NCBI RefSeq assembly: GCF_025725645.1
Contig: NZ_CP107007.1
Coordinates: 2,294,001-2,358,000, forward strand
Length of the DNA: 64,000 nucleotides
From: Halomonas sp. GD1P12
GTDB taxonomy: Bacteria; Pseudomonadota; Gammaproteobacteria; Pseudomonadales; Halomonadaceae
Reading direction: 5' to 3'
The position numbers and the translations under genes are program-made. Every line of letters starts with the position of its first letter. Position 1 is the first letter of the stretch. Positions 37,608-47,433 of the stretch are shown piece by piece. The notes beneath the pieces were generated by a model, which saw nothing but the letters and a program-made list of their open reading frames with translations, did not search any database and was not told where the DNA came from.

Positions 37608-40076
37608 TTACTTGAACACGATATTGGCCACGTCCTTGTAGCGGTTGGCGAAGTGAACGGTCATGCCCTCTTTCAGGTAATCCGGCAGCTCATCGTAATC
37701 GCGCCGGTTGGGCTCGGGCAGAATCACCTCGAAGATATCGCTGCGCCGCGCGGCGATGACCTTCTCGCGAATGCCGCCCACCGGCAGCACCTGACCGGTC
37801 AGCGTGAGCTCGCCGGTCATCGCCAAAGGCCGGTCGATCGCCTTGTTGATCGCCAGCGATAACAGCGCCGTGGTCATGGTCACGCCGGCAGAAGGCCCAT
37901 CCTTGGGTGTGGCGCCTTCCGGTACGTGCAGGTGCACGAACGCCTTGTCGAAGAACTCGGGGTCGGCGCCGTACTCCTTCAAGTGCCCCAGCGTGTAGCT
38001 GTAAGCGATGTTGGCGGACTCCTGCATTACATCGCCAAGCTTTCCGGTCAGCTTGAAGCCGCGGTCCAGCGAATGCACCTTGCCCGCCTCGATCGGAAGC
38101 GTCGCCCCGCCCATCGAGGTCCAGGCAAGGCCCGTCACCACGCCCTGGCCCTTGAGCACCTTCTCCTTACGGAACAGCGGCGCGCCGAGGAACTCCTCGA
38201 GGTTTTTGACCGAAATTTTCACCGTCTCTTCCGGCGACTCCAGAAGCTTTACCGTCGACTTACGCACGATGCGGTGAAGCTGCTTTTCGAGCTGACGCAC
38301 CCCGGCTTCGCGGGCGTAACCTTCGATGACCTGCTTGAGCGCGGCGTCGGTCAGGTTGATGCGCTTTTTCGGCAGTTTGTTGCGCTCGAGAAGCTTCGGC
38401 CACAGGTGATGCTTGGCAATGTCCATCTTCTCTTCGGCGATATAGCCGGACAGGCGAATCTGCTCCATGCGATCCAGCAGCGGCCCCGGAATCGAGTCCA
38501 GCGTATTGGCGGTGCAGACGAACAGCACTTTCGAGAGATCCATACGCACGTCGAGGTAGTGATCGAGAAAATCGACGTTCTGCTCCGGATCGAGCACTTC
38601 CAGAAGCGCCGAGGCCGGGTCACCCTGGAAGGACTGGCCGAGCTTGTCGATCTCGTCGAGCATGATCACCGGGTTTTCGACCTCGACCTCCTTGAAGGCT
38701 TGGACGAGCTTGCCCGGCATCGCGCCGACGTAGGTGCGCCGGTGGCCCTTGATCTCGGCCTCGTCGCGCATGCCGCCCACCGAGAAGCGGTAGAACTTGC
38801 GCCCCAAAGCCTCGGCGATCGAGCGGCCCACGGAGGTCTTGCCCACCCCGGGCGGGCCGACCAGCAGCACGATCGAACCACCGACATCGCCCTTGAAGGT
38901 ACCTTCGGCGAGAAATTCGACGATGCGCTCCTTCACGTCCCCAAGCCCGTCGTGGTCGCGATCGAGCACCTGGCGGGCGTGGTTCAAGTCCAGCTTGTCT
39001 TCACTGGTGATGCCCCAGGGCAGCGACGTCAGCCAGTCGAGGTAGTTACGGGTGGTGCCGTACTCCGGCGAGCCGGTTTCCAGCACGCTGAGCTTTTCGA
39101 GCTCGTCATCGATGCGGCCCTGAACGCGCTCGGGCACCTTGAGCGCTTTCAAGCGTTCGCGGAAGGTGTCGACATCGTTTTCCCGGTCGCCCTTGGAAAT
39201 CCCCAGCTCGCGCTGGATGACCTTGAGCTGCTCACGCAAGAAGAACTCGCGCTGGCGCTCCTGCATCTGCGCGTTGACCTGCTCGCTGATCTCGCTTTGC
39301 AGCCTGGCGACATCGATCTCCTTGCGCAAAAGCGGCAGCACCTTGTGCATGCGATCCGCCACTGGCAGGGTCGCCAACGCGTCCTGTAGCTCCGGGCCCT
39401 TGGCCGAGGTGATCGCTGCGGCGAAGTCGGTCAGCGGGCCGGGCTGATTGGGGCTAAAGCGGTTGAGATAGTGCTTGAGCTCCTCGCCGTAAAGCGGGTT
39501 GATCGGCAACAGCTCCTTGATGCCGTTGATGATCGCCATGGCATACGCGCGGGTCTCTTCGTCCTCGGCGTCGACCGGCTCCTTGGGGTAGCTCACTTCG
39601 ACCAGATACGGCGGCTCTTTCGAGAGCCAGCGCTGAATCTTGAAGCGGCGCACGCCCTGGGCGATGAACTGAATCTGCTGGTCTTCGCTTTTGAGCTTAT
39701 GGACCTTGACCGCAGTGCCGATGGCGGGAAAGTCGCCCTCATGAAGTGAATCGATGCCCTGCTCGCCCACGAAGGCGACACCCAACGTGTGGTGCGGGGT
39801 ATTGCCGACCCGGCGCATGGTCTCTTCCCAGCGATCCTTGTTGATGACCAGCGGCTGTACCTGGGCGGGAAAGAAGGGGCGATTGTGGATCGGGAGCAGG
39901 TAGATGCGCTCCGGGAGCATATCGCTGGCCGAGACGAGTGAGTGAACCCGCTCGCCATCGGAGCGATGTTCGTCGGCGCGATGCTCGTCGTCCTGAGCGG
40001 TATCGTCATCGCCGACGTCTTCGTCGGTCAACCAAACGGGTGAATCGTTATCGTGTTCATGATCCTGGTCGCTCAT
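37608..40076 (-). CDS. lon: Lon family ATP-dependent protease, resembling the AsrA subtype
   Basis: An 822-residue cytoplasmic AAA+ serine protease. An acidic, histidine-rich N-terminal extension (about 45 residues) precedes the Lon substrate-binding domain. Walker A GPPGVGKT is at 407-414, Walker B IMLDEID at about 471-477, and the catalytic Ser-Lys dyad is Ser729 (PKDGPSAG) and Lys772. The blocks [18 protein letters not shown] and [10 protein letters not shown] resemble, from memory, the second Pseudomonas Lon called AsrA rather than the clpX-linked Lon. The absence of clpX or hupB beside it agrees. Strong SD GGAGGG. A heat-shock promoter candidate lies upstream. Confidence 0.94.
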   Translation of the reverse strand: MSDQDHEHDNDSPVWLTDEDVGDDDTAQDDEHRADEHRSDGERVHSLVSASDMLPERIYLLPIHNRPFFPAQVQPLVINKDRWEETMRRVGNTPHHTLGVAFVGEQGIDSLHEGDFPAIGTAVKVHKLKSEDQQIQFIAQGVRRFKIQRWLSKEPPYLVEVSYPKEPVDAEDEETRAYAMAIINGIKELLPINPLYGEELKHYLNRFSPNQPGPLTDFAAAITSAKGPELQDALATLPVADRMHKVLPLLRKEIDVARLQSEISEQVNAQMQERQREFFLREQLKVIQRELGISKGDRENDVDTFRERLKALKVPERVQGRIDDELEKLSVLETGSPEYGTTRNYLDWLTSLPWGITSEDKLDLNHARQVLDRDHDGLGDVKERIVEFLAEGTFKGDVGGSIVLLVGPPGVGKTSVGRSIAEALGRKFYRFSVGGMRDEAEIKGHRRTYVGAMPGKLVQAFKEVEVENPVIMLDEIDKLGQSFQGDPASALLEVLDPEQNVDFLDHYLDVRMDLSKVLFVCTANTLDSIPGPLLDRMEQIRLSGYIAEEKMDIAKHHLWPKLLERNKLPKKRINLTDAALKQVIEGYAREAGVRQLEKQLHRIVRKSTVKLLESPEETVKISVKNLEEFLGAPLFRKEKVLKGQGVVTGLAWTSMGGATLPIEAGKVHSLDRGFKLTGKLGDVMQESANIAYSYTLGHLKEYGADPEFFDKAFVHLHVPEGATPKDGPSAGVTMTTALLSLAINKAIDRPLAMTGELTLTGQVLPVGGIREKVIAARRSDIFEVILPEPNRRDYDELPDYLKEGMTVHFANRYKDVANIVFK

Positions 40077-40128
40077 GCGCCCTCCATCGACTGAGACTGA
40101 CGGCCACGCCGTCTGGCATGTTCAATGG

Positions 40129-40156
40129 AATGTGGGCAGCGCGATGAAACTTCAAC
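40129..40156 (-). promoter_or_regulatory. Candidate sigma-32 (heat-shock) promoter of lon
   Basis: On the minus strand GTTGAAG is followed after 13 bases by CCCACATT, close to the sigma-32 consensus CTTGAAA-N13-CCCCATnT. It ends about 53 bases upstream of the lon start codon, a reasonable leader length. The match was made by eye. Confidence 0.4.
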
Positions 40157-40215
40157 CCTTGGGCAGATAACCGTATCGCGCCAGGGGTGCCCCGCACCGG
40201 TCAGCGAACAGCGAG

Positions 40216-41472
40216 TTACTGGGGCAATAGCTCGGGCAGCGGCCGTCCGTTGACCCGCCAGCTGCCGCGAATGACGTCGAACTGCAGCTCCTGGGTGCCC
40301 AACGGCAGGCCCAGCCAGAGCGCGGCGACCGTGGGCGCGTCGTACCAGACGAAGTCCCCGTCGAGCCGGTCGCGCCAGCGCCAGCGCGTTTTGGCGTCGT
40401 TCAGATCCTCGAGACGGAGCGCATCGAGGCGGCGGCCGTCGAAAAAAAGCGCGCCGTCGGCGGCGACATCGATACCCAGCAGCGGGCTCTCGAGCTGGAT
40501 GCGGGTCACGTCAAGGCGTGGAGAGTCGCTTAAAAGCTGCAGCACCTCCGGCTCGATGCGCGCCATGACGCCTTCGGCCATCGGCCGCTCCGGGTCGCCC
40601 CAGGCGGCTTCCTGGCGCAGGCGGCGAATGATTTGACGCACCGCGTCGGCGTTGAGCCTTGAAAGCTCCGCCTCGATCTCGCCGCTCACAAGCGGCGTAT
40701 CCGGCGCTTCGCTGGGTACATGCACATCCCCCAGCGCCAGCCGCCCTTTCAGACGCAGCTCGCTTTCATCCAGGACCATCTGGCTTTGCACTTCCGTCGG
40801 GGCAACGGTGATCTCGTATCCCGGATAAAAGAGCGTGGTGGATTCGACGGTAAGATGGTCGCGCTGGGCGAAGTGGTAGGCGTCTTCGATATAGGTGTAG
40901 CGGCTTTCCAGTACCGTCGGGCCAAAGCGCAGGTAGGCCGGCCCATCGCTCAGCGTGAGCTGGTCGAACAGCGCGCGAAGGCGCCAGTCGCCGAATACGC
41001 CCTCCAGGCGCAGGCGCGCGCCGCGCACATCGAGCTCGCGCCCGCTTTGCTGAATGACGAACGGCGCCAGCGCCAGGCGCAGCTCGCTCTTGCCGCTCAG
41101 CGTATGGTAGCGCCCCTGCCAGCGCGGCAGCGACAGCGCCGACACCTCGCCCACTGCCTTTTGCAAAGCGCTTCCCAGCCGCGGCACCAGCGTGCCCTGC
41201 ACGTCGGTACTCAAAAGCCCGTGGCGGGCATCGTAGGTGACTTCCAACTGCCAGGGCCTGCCCAGCAGCGGCGATAGCAAAAGCCGTCCCTGAGACGAGA
41301 GCCAGCCGGGGCGACTCTCCGGGCGGCTGACGCGCCACTCGCCGCGCGCTTCCAGATCCTCCAGCGCCTGGCTCAGGCTGCGCTCGAACAGAACGCTCGA
41401 GATCAACTGCGCGACGGCCCAAACGAGCGACGCCACGACGATGATCGGGACTATAAGACGTTCCTTGCGCAT
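40216..41472 (-). CDS. DUF945 (YdgA-like) family protein
   Basis: A 418-residue protein with one N-terminal membrane segment (LIVPIIVVASLVWAVAQLIS) and a large periplasmic part rich in beta strands. The layout and blocks such as LSQALEDLEARGEWRV, SRPGWLSSQG and LDESELRLKGRLALGDV fit the DUF945/YdgA family, whose function is unknown. SD GGGAG precedes the ATG. It is co-oriented with lon downstream and pgpA upstream; the pgpA gap of 245 bases holds two copies of TGTTGCGTATTGC (41546-41574). Confidence 0.65.
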   Translation of the reverse strand: MRKERLIVPIIVVASLVWAVAQLISSVLFERSLSQALEDLEARGEWRVSRPESRPGWLSSQGRLLLSPLLGRPWQLEVTYDARHGLLSTDVQGTLVPRLGSALQKAVGEVSALSLPRWQGRYHTLSGKSELRLALAPFVIQQSGRELDVRGARLRLEGVFGDWRLRALFDQLTLSDGPAYLRFGPTVLESRYTYIEDAYHFAQRDHLTVESTTLFYPGYEITVAPTEVQSQMVLDESELRLKGRLALGDVHVPSEAPDTPLVSGEIEAELSRLNADAVRQIIRRLRQEAAWGDPERPMAEGVMARIEPEVLQLLSDSPRLDVTRIQLESPLLGIDVAADGALFFDGRRLDALRLEDLNDAKTRWRWRDRLDGDFVWYDAPTVAALWLGLPLGTQELQFDVIRGSWRVNGRPLPELLPQ

Positions 41473-41717
41473 GCCATCTCCCTGGATAGCCGAAATCAGG
41501 CGCCCTCTTCCAACGTGCCGGGCCGCTGCGTGACCGTGCTGCTTTTGTTGCGTATTGCTTGTGTTGCGTATTGCCTGGGTTACGCGCTGCTTTAGCCACG
41601 TCTATGGATAATCACCTTATTGCTTTTACACGCTAAGGCCAAACGCATCACCCTGAACACGACGCTTTAAAGCGTAATACCGCCCCGTGACACCGGCATG
41701 AAAGACCCGGTTCTGGC

Positions 41718-42191
41718 CTAGTGCAGCCAGAACCACAGGTGCATGGTGCTCCAGGCATAGATGCCCGCCATGACATCGTCGATCATGATGCCAAAGCCGC
41801 CGGCGACCCGCCGGTCGGCCCAGCGGATCGGCCAGGGTTTGAAAACATCGAAGATGCGAAACACGATGAACCCCCAAAGCGCCGCCTCCCAGGAGAACGG
41901 TACCGCCGCCATGGTGATCCAGTAGCCGACGAACTCGTCCCAGACGATGCCCGAATGGTCGTGAACGCCCAGATCGTGGGAGGTCTTGTCGCACAGCCAC
42001 ACGCCCACGATGAAGGCGACCAGCACCACGCTCAAATACCAGCCCAGCGGCAGATCCGCCATGATCCAGTAAAACGGAATGGCCGCCAGCGTGCCAAAGG
42101 TACCCGGCGCCCAGGGCACCATGCCGCTACCCAGGCCGAAGGCGAAAAAGTGCGTGGGGCGTCGCCAGACGCTTGATGGAGCCTTGATCAT
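41718..42191 (-). CDS. pgpA: Phosphatidylglycerophosphatase A
   Basis: A 157-residue inner-membrane enzyme dephosphorylating phosphatidylglycerol phosphate, the last step of phosphatidylglycerol synthesis. The family blocks FGLGSGMVPWAPGTFGTLAA near residue 20, DHSGIVWDEFVGYW and DDVMAGIYA are present with several membrane helices. The ATG overlaps the thiL stop by four bases. thiL-pgpA is a common gammaproteobacterial pair; the product also supplies Lgt with its lipid donor. Confidence 0.95.
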   Translation of the reverse strand: MIKAPSSVWRRPTHFFAFGLGSGMVPWAPGTFGTLAAIPFYWIMADLPLGWYLSVVLVAFIVGVWLCDKTSHDLGVHDHSGIVWDEFVGYWITMAAVPFSWEAALWGFIVFRIFDVFKPWPIRWADRRVAGGFGIMIDDVMAGIYAWSTMHLWFWLH

Positions 42192-43162
42192 GGCCGCCCC
42201 CGATGAAAATGCTGCCAGCCTGGCGCCGCGTCCGCCGGCACGCCATAAACGCCCGGCGCCTCGCAGCAGCGCCCGATCACAGAAAGCGCGAGCCCCACAG
42301 CCGCCAGCGCCTTTTGGGCCTTTTCAAGCTCACCGGGTGCCAGCGTCACCAGCAGCTCGTAGTCGTCGCCGCCGCCGAGCATGGCGGCCTGCGCCTGCTC
42401 CTCGCCCAGCGCCTCGATCAGGCCCTCGGCGGCAGGCAGCGCATCCATATCGAGCTCGGCGCCCACGTTCGACGCCTGGCGCACATGGCCGAGATCGGCC
42501 AGCAGCCCATCGGAGATATCAAGCGCGGCACTGGCGATGCCGCGCAGCGCAATGCCCGCCTCGAGCCGGGGCTCGGGCAGCAGGTAGCGCTTTAACAGCG
42601 GGTGCGCCAGATCGCGCTCGCCGCGCTGCCAAAGCGCAAGCCCTCCGGCGCCGCCGCCAAGCGCCCCGGTCACGGCGATCAAATCGCTCGGGCGGGCGCC
42701 AGCGCGGGTGAGCGCTTGTCCTTTGGGCACCTCGCCCATCACGGTCACGCTGATGCCAAGCGGCCCGCGGGTCACGTCCCCGCCTGCCAGCACCATTTGG
42801 TGGCGATCGCAAAGCGCGTGGAACCCCCGGCCAAAGCCTTCGAGCCAGCACGCGGCGGCGGCTTCGTCTTCAAACGCACCGCCAGGCGTTGTCAGCGCCA
42901 TCAAACACCAGCGCGAACGCGCGCCCATCGCCGCCAGATCGCTCAAGGCCACCGCCAGCGCGCGATGGCCGATGGCCTTTGCGGGGGCATCGGATGGAAA
43001 ATGAACGTCCGCGTTCGAGGTGTCCACACTTACCGCGAGTTCAAAGCCCGCCTGCGGGATCAAAAGCGCCGCATCGTCGCCGCCGCCCAGCGCCACGCCG
43101 CGATCGAGCGCGGCGGGCGCGGGCTTTAGAAACCGTTCAATGAGTTCGAATTCGCCAAACAC
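42188..43162 (-). CDS. thiL: Thiamine-monophosphate kinase
   Basis: A 324-residue cytoplasmic kinase making thiamine pyrophosphate from thiamine phosphate. The N-terminus FGEFELIERFL, the metal-binding GGGDDAALL, the SVDTSNADVHFPSDAPAKAI block and DISDGLLADLGH match ThiL. The GTG start has SD AAGGGG. nusB lies 33 bases upstream and pgpA overlaps downstream, the usual order. Confidence 0.94.
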   Translation of the reverse strand: MFGEFELIERFLKPAPAALDRGVALGGGDDAALLIPQAGFELAVSVDTSNADVHFPSDAPAKAIGHRALAVALSDLAAMGARSRWCLMALTTPGGAFEDEAAAACWLEGFGRGFHALCDRHQMVLAGGDVTRGPLGISVTVMGEVPKGQALTRAGARPSDLIAVTGALGGGAGGLALWQRGERDLAHPLLKRYLLPEPRLEAGIALRGIASAALDISDGLLADLGHVRQASNVGAELDMDALPAAEGLIEALGEEQAQAAMLGGGDDYELLVTLAPGELEKAQKALAAVGLALSVIGRCCEAPGVYGVPADAAPGWQHFHRGRP

Positions 43163-43195
43163 AATGGCCCCTTAACGCAATTCAAGCGCTGCGCC

Positions 43196-43699
43196 TTACA
43201 GGCGGCGAGCGCTGACCTCGGCACTGCGTAAGCGATTCGCCAGCTTATCGAGGATGCCGTTGACGTACTTGTGGCCATCGGTCGCGCCGAAGGATTTGGC
43301 CAGCTCCACGCCTTCGTTGATCGCCACGCGGTAAGGCACTTCCGGGCGCTTGGCAAGCTCATAAGCGCCCAGGCGCAAAATGGCCAGCTCCACCGCGTCG
43401 AGATCCTCGAGGCGACGATCCAGAAGCGGCGCGATTTCGCGGTCGAGCTCACTCTTGTGGCGCACGGTTTCGTGCAACAGCGTATGGAACAGTGCCTTGT
43501 CGGCAATCTCCATCACCTTGACCCAGTTTTCGTGGTCTTCCAGGTCATCGTCGGCGAGCTGGCTTCTAAATTCCGCCTCGACGGTGGTGGCGGACTTGCC
43601 GGTCATGTCCCACTGATAGAGCGCTTGAACGGTCAGTTCGCGCGCGGCGCGACGAGCCTGTTGGGCGGCGCTTTGCTTACGCTCCGGACGCTCGCTCAT
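43196..43699 (-). CDS. nusB: Transcription antitermination factor NusB
   Basis: A 167-residue helical RNA-binding protein that, with NusE, binds boxA RNA of rRNA leaders. Recognisable blocks are [39 protein letters not shown], and [16 protein letters not shown]. The start is the ATG at 43699, overlapping the ribH stop by four bases; the longer open frame is an artefact inside ribH. Confidence 0.96.
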   Translation of the reverse strand: MSERPERKQSAAQQARRAARELTVQALYQWDMTGKSATTVEAEFRSQLADDDLEDHENWVKVMEIADKALFHTLLHETVRHKSELDREIAPLLDRRLEDLDAVELAILRLGAYELAKRPEVPYRVAINEGVELAKSFGATDGHKYVNGILDKLANRLRSAEVSARRL

Positions 43700-44190
43700 G
43701 AGTCGTCTCCGGGCAGGGCACGCAAGAGCGAGACCATTTCCATGGCGGCCATCGCGGCCTCGGTGCCCTTGTTGCCCGCCTTGGTGCCGGCGCGCTCGAT
43801 CGCCTGCTCGATGGACTCCACGGTCAATACCCCGTTGGCCACCGGCGTATCGAATTCGAGCTGCAGGTGGTTGATGGCCGTATTGCAGCCGCCGGCCACG
43901 TACTCGAAGTGCGGCGTGCCGCCGCGAATCACCGCGCCCAGCGCAATGACCGCCTCGGGCTTCATGGTCTTGAGCACGCGCTTGACCGCCAGCGGAAGCT
44001 CCCAAGCGCCGGGCACGTGGACGATATGAATATTGTCGGCATCGACGCCGTGACGCGTCAGGCTATCGACCGCGCCTTCGACGAGGCTATCGACCACGTG
44101 ATGGTTGAACCGCCCAACGACGATTACGTAGCGCCCGTCGACATCGACGAAGCTGCCTTCAACTTGCATAAGGGATTGCATCTCTTTCAT
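43696..44190 (-). CDS. ribH: 6,7-dimethyl-8-ribityllumazine synthase
   Basis: A 164-residue enzyme condensing the pyrimidine intermediate with dihydroxybutanone phosphate, the penultimate step of riboflavin synthesis; it forms icosahedral shells in many bacteria. [47 protein letters not shown] and [11 protein letters not shown] are intact. The start is uncertain among ATGs at 44190, 44181 and 44169; AGGA sits 8 bases before the one at 44181. It ends overlapping nusB. Confidence 0.95.
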   Translation of the reverse strand: MKEMQSLMQVEGSFVDVDGRYVIVVGRFNHHVVDSLVEGAVDSLTRHGVDADNIHIVHVPGAWELPLAVKRVLKTMKPEAVIALGAVIRGGTPHFEYVAGGCNTAINHLQLEFDTPVANGVLTVESIEQAIERAGTKAGNKGTEAAMAAMEMVSLLRALPGDDS

Positions 44191-44217
44191 CCTACTCAAT
44201 AAGCGTATCAGAACGTC

Positions 44218-45375
44218 TCACACGGACGCTGAATCGGTGCCGTTGTCGGGGCTTACCAGCTCGACCACTTCCAGGTCGAACCCCGACAGCGCTGAAAACT
44301 TCCACGGCGAGCTCAAAAGGCGCATTTTGCCCACGCCCAGATGGCGCAGAATCTGCGATCCGGTGCCGATGGTCAAATAGTGGCCGGAGCCGTCGGAGTC
44401 GCTGGTGCGCGGCGGCTGCACGCGTCCCAAAAAGATATCCAGCTGATCCTTCAAATCTTGGGCCGGGTGACCCTCATCGATCAGCACCAGCACGCCGGCC
44501 TCTGCCGCTGCGATCTCCTCGAGCGCCCGATGGGCGTGCCAGCGCGATGACGCCTCGTGCTTGAGCCCCAGCACGTCTCTGAGCGTGTCCTCCAGGTGAA
44601 CACGCACCGTCGTCGTGGTGTCCGGCGACGGCCGCCCCTTCACCAGCGCCAGGTGGTGGCCGCCCTGCAGCCGGTCGCGAAACACGTGCAGCGCAAGCGG
44701 GCCGTGTGCGGTCGCCACCTGAGTGGTTTCGATCAGATCGACGGTCTGCTCGTTGACCATACGGTAATGAATGAGCTCGGCGATGGTGCCCATCTTGATC
44801 CCGTGCGCCCTGGCGAACACCTCGAGTTCCGGGCGGCGCGCCATGCTGCCGTCATCGTTCATGATCTCGCAGATCACCCCGCTCGGGTCGCACCCGGCAA
44901 GGGCGGCCAGATCGCAAGCGGCTTCGGTGTGGCCCGCTCGGCGCAGCACGCCGCCGGGCTCGGCCATCAGCGGAAAGATGTGGCCAGGCTGAACGATATC
45001 CGCCGCGCGGGCGTTGGGTGCGGCGGCGGCCTGCACGGTGCGCGCGCGGTCGGCGGCCGAGATCCCGGTGGTGACCCCTTCGCGCGCCTCGATCGAGAGC
45101 GTGAACTTGGTGCCAAAGCCCGAGCCATTGTTGCCCACCATCAGCGGCAGGTTCAGCCGCTCGCAGCGCTCGCGCGTCATCGGCATGCAGATCAAACCAC
45201 AGGCGTGGCGTGCCATGAAGTTGATATGCTCGGCCTGAACCTTCTCGGCCGCCATGATGATATCGCCTTCGTTTTCGCGATCCTCATCGTCCATGAGGAT
45301 CACCATCTTGCCCTGGCGGATATCCTCGACCAGCTCGCTGATCGGGGACAAACCATCAAAAGAGGGTTGCACCAT
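44218..45375 (-). CDS. ribB: 3,4-dihydroxy-2-butanone-4-phosphate synthase with degenerate GTP cyclohydrolase II half (RibBX type)
   Basis: A 385-residue riboflavin enzyme. The N-terminal DHBP synthase is complete (acidic loop [42 protein letters not shown]). The C-terminal half looks like GTP cyclohydrolase II, but the zinc site is gone: where active enzymes read RVHSECLTGD this reads [10 protein letters not shown], and the later CDC pair is replaced by LKHEASS. It should therefore make only the four-carbon unit from ribulose-5-phosphate, with a separate RibA elsewhere. SD GGGAG sets the ATG at 45375. Confidence 0.9.
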   Translation of the reverse strand: MVQPSFDGLSPISELVEDIRQGKMVILMDDEDRENEGDIIMAAEKVQAEHINFMARHACGLICMPMTRERCERLNLPLMVGNNGSGFGTKFTLSIEAREGVTTGISAADRARTVQAAAAPNARAADIVQPGHIFPLMAEPGGVLRRAGHTEAACDLAALAGCDPSGVICEIMNDDGSMARRPELEVFARAHGIKMGTIAELIHYRMVNEQTVDLIETTQVATAHGPLALHVFRDRLQGGHHLALVKGRPSPDTTTTVRVHLEDTLRDVLGLKHEASSRWHAHRALEEIAAAEAGVLVLIDEGHPAQDLKDQLDIFLGRVQPPRTSDSDGSGHYLTIGTGSQILRHLGVGKMRLLSSPWKFSALSGFDLEVVELVSPDNGTDSASV

Positions 45376-45505
45376 GGAAACTCCCGTAAAGTAGCCGCAC
45401 CGTCGTGCGATGTTGCGCGCAGGGTACCGTGGCTGGCCCCGCCGCGCCAGATTTAGCGCGCGCAAGGCCTGGCCTGCGCGTGTCACGATCATCGAAAACG
45501 TTCTT

Positions 45506-46669
45506 TCAAGGCGCCACCGCGCGGGGCGTGGCGATAATGCGCCAATCGTTGCCGACGGCACGAATATCCTGAATATCGAGGCGCTTTTGGTCCGCCATTT
45601 CGCTCAACCCCTGGAGGGCGAAAAGCGGTCGCGCCTCGCCTCCCAAAAGTGTCGGCGCGACAAATAGCTGCAGCTCGTCGATGAGCCCTGCATCGAGCAG
45701 GGAGCCTGCCAGGGTCGCGCCGGTTTCGACCAGCACTTCGTTGACATCATACTCGCTCGATAAAAAGCCGAGCATATCAGAAAGCGACACCCGCCCCGCC
45801 TTCACGGCGGGCATGACGTGAATGCGCGCCCCCGCCGCTTCGAGTTTTTGGCGCTTCTCTTCACTATGCGCCTCGGTCGTGATCACCAGCGTCTGGCCCG
45901 GCTCCTGCAGGCAGGCCGCGGCCAGCGGCAGGCGAAGCGTGGAGTCCATGATCACGCGAAGCGGCTGGCGGGTCACGACCGTCTCGGCGTTCTCCAGGCC
46001 CAGCTGCTCGGCGCGAACCGTCAAGCGAGCGTCGTCCAGAATGATCGACTCGACGCCGCTCAAAATGGCGCTCGAACGCGCGCGCAGTCGCTGTACCTGG
46101 CGCCGGGCCTCGGGCCCGGTGATCCACTGCGACTCGCCGGAGCCCATGGCGGTGCGCCCATCCAGGCTCATCGCCATTTTCAGGCGCACGAAGGGCACAC
46201 CGCGCTGCATGCGTGAGACGAACCCCGGGTTGAGCGCGCGGGCGTCCGCCTCCAAAAGCCCCACATCGACTCGAATGCCCGCGGCTTTCAAGCGCTCGAT
46301 ACCGCGCCCGGCCACTTTCGGGTTGGGGTCGACCATGGCCACGACCACGCGCGCCACGCCGGCCTCGACCAGCGCCTCGGCGCAAGGCCCGGTGCGCCCG
46401 GTATGCGAACAGGGCTCGAGCGATACGAACGCCGTTGCGCCGCGCGCGTTGTCGCCGGCGGCGTTAAGCGCGTGCACCTCGGCGTGGGGTTCGCCGGCGC
46501 GCTCGTGAAAGCCCTCGCCGACGACGAGGCCGTGCCCGCCCCCTTCACCGTTTTGAACAATCACGCAGCCGACCCGCGGGTTGGGGTCGGTGGTGTAAAG
46601 CCCCTTTTTGGCCAGCGTAATGGCGCGGGCCATGTGCACGTGGTCGGCGTTGGAAAACGGCGCGTCCAT
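45506..46669 (-). CDS. ribD: Bifunctional pyrimidine deaminase/reductase
   Basis: A 387-residue enzyme performing the second and third riboflavin steps. The N-terminal deaminase has the zinc site HAEVHAL and EPCSHTGRTGPC. The C-terminal NADPH reductase starts near RLKMAMSLDGRTAMGSGESQ. SD GAGGAG sets the start, which overlaps the nrdR stop by one base (TGATG). In many gammaproteobacteria riboflavin synthase (ribE) follows directly; here ribB follows after only 130 non-coding bases. Confidence 0.95.
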   Translation of the reverse strand: MDAPFSNADHVHMARAITLAKKGLYTTDPNPRVGCVIVQNGEGGGHGLVVGEGFHERAGEPHAEVHALNAAGDNARGATAFVSLEPCSHTGRTGPCAEALVEAGVARVVVAMVDPNPKVAGRGIERLKAAGIRVDVGLLEADARALNPGFVSRMQRGVPFVRLKMAMSLDGRTAMGSGESQWITGPEARRQVQRLRARSSAILSGVESIILDDARLTVRAEQLGLENAETVVTRQPLRVIMDSTLRLPLAAACLQEPGQTLVITTEAHSEEKRQKLEAAGARIHVMPAVKAGRVSLSDMLGFLSSEYDVNEVLVETGATLAGSLLDAGLIDELQLFVAPTLLGGEARPLFALQGLSEMADQKRLDIQDIRAVGNDWRIIATPRAVAP

Positions 46670-47160
46670 CAGCTCTCCTCGCGGGGCTTGCCGGCGTCGC
46701 TCTTGGGCCCCTGAGGCGCCAGGCGGTCGATCTCGGCGCGAAACTCGTCGAGATCCTGAAATTTGCGATAGACCGAGGCGAAGCGGATATAGGCCACCTG
46801 GTCGAGCCCGCTGAGCGCGTTCATGACCGCCTCGCCGATATCGCGGGCGTTGACTTCACGATCACCCCGGGCGCGCAGCTGCTGGCGAATGCGCTCGACC
46901 GCCGCCTCGATCGCCTCGGCGCTGACCGGGCGCTTTTCGAGCGCACGCAGCATGCCGGCGCGCAGCTTGACCTCGTCGAAGCTCTCCCGCGAGCCGTCGG
47001 ACTTCACCACCCGCGGCATGATCAGCTCGGCGGTTTCGTAGGTCGTGAAGCGCTCCTGGCAGCTGGCACACTGGCGGCGCCGGCGCACCTGGTCGCCGTC
47101 GGCCACCAGGCGCGAATCGGACACCCGCGTATCGTGAGCACCACAAAAAGGGCAATGCAT
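46669..47160 (-). CDS. nrdR: Transcriptional repressor NrdR
   Basis: A 163-residue repressor of ribonucleotide reductase genes. The N-terminal zinc ribbon has CPFC (residues 3-6) and CASC (about 31-34); an ATP-cone domain follows ([20 protein letters not shown]). ATP or dATP occupancy sets DNA binding. First gene of the nrdR-ribD-ribB-ribH-nusB-thiL-pgpA cluster. Confidence 0.96.
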   Translation of the reverse strand: MHCPFCGAHDTRVSDSRLVADGDQVRRRRQCASCQERFTTYETAELIMPRVVKSDGSRESFDEVKLRAGMLRALEKRPVSAEAIEAAVERIRQQLRARGDREVNARDIGEAVMNALSGLDQVAYIRFASVYRKFQDLDEFRAEIDRLAPQGPKSDAGKPREES

Positions 47161-47204
47161 GGCCGTTCACCTATGGTTGAAGCAGCGGTCGAAGCAGCAG
47201 CTAT

Positions 47205-47233
47205 GGTTAAAACAGTAACGGTTAAAGCAGTAA
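47205..47233. repeat. Two tandem copies of GGTTAAA(A/G)CAGTAA upstream of nrdR
   Basis: Two 14-bp copies with 15-bp period (47205-47218, 47220-47233), with looser relatives toward nrdR (GGTTGAAGCAG, GGTCGAAGCAG). They lie 45-75 bases upstream of nrdR. Function unknown; possibly slippage debris. Confidence 0.6.
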
Positions 47234-47287
47234 AGAACGCACCTATTAAGGTCAACGCGCATCGAAGCCGGCGCGTCGACACCGATA

Positions 47288-47331
47288 CGTGATTAAAAAA
47301 GCGCGCTGCCTGACGCGTTTTTTTAATCACG
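47288..47331. terminator. Long near-perfect hairpin between nrdR and the GH13 phosphorylase gene
   Basis: Arms of 18 bases (47288-47305 and 47314-47331) pair at 17 of 18 positions around an 8-base loop. The core is GCGCG/CGCG and the outer arms contain A6 and T7, so both strands read as a short GC stem followed by a U-run. It therefore looks like a bidirectional intrinsic terminator, yet it stands between two divergent genes, about 100 bases before one and 127 before the other. Confidence 0.6.
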
Positions 47332-47433
47332 GGCGCCCTGAAGCCGCGCTGACAGGTGCGGGCATAACCTAGCATTGTAACGATTTGGCACACAAGCTGC
47401 AGCGTTTGTGACAGTTTACCCGGAGGAGGCGCC

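Noticed and set aside
37926..39389. 487-codon plus-strand ORF antisense to lon
   Set aside because: It lies wholly inside the well-supported lon coding sequence; long antisense ORFs are common in GC-rich genes, and its translation resembles no family.
44218..45375. Bifunctional ribBA with active GTP cyclohydrolase II
   Set aside because: The zinc-binding cysteines of the second domain are missing.
45376..45505. FMN riboswitch between ribD and ribB
   Set aside because: The region is only 130 bases and none of the conserved RFN-element blocks can be found.
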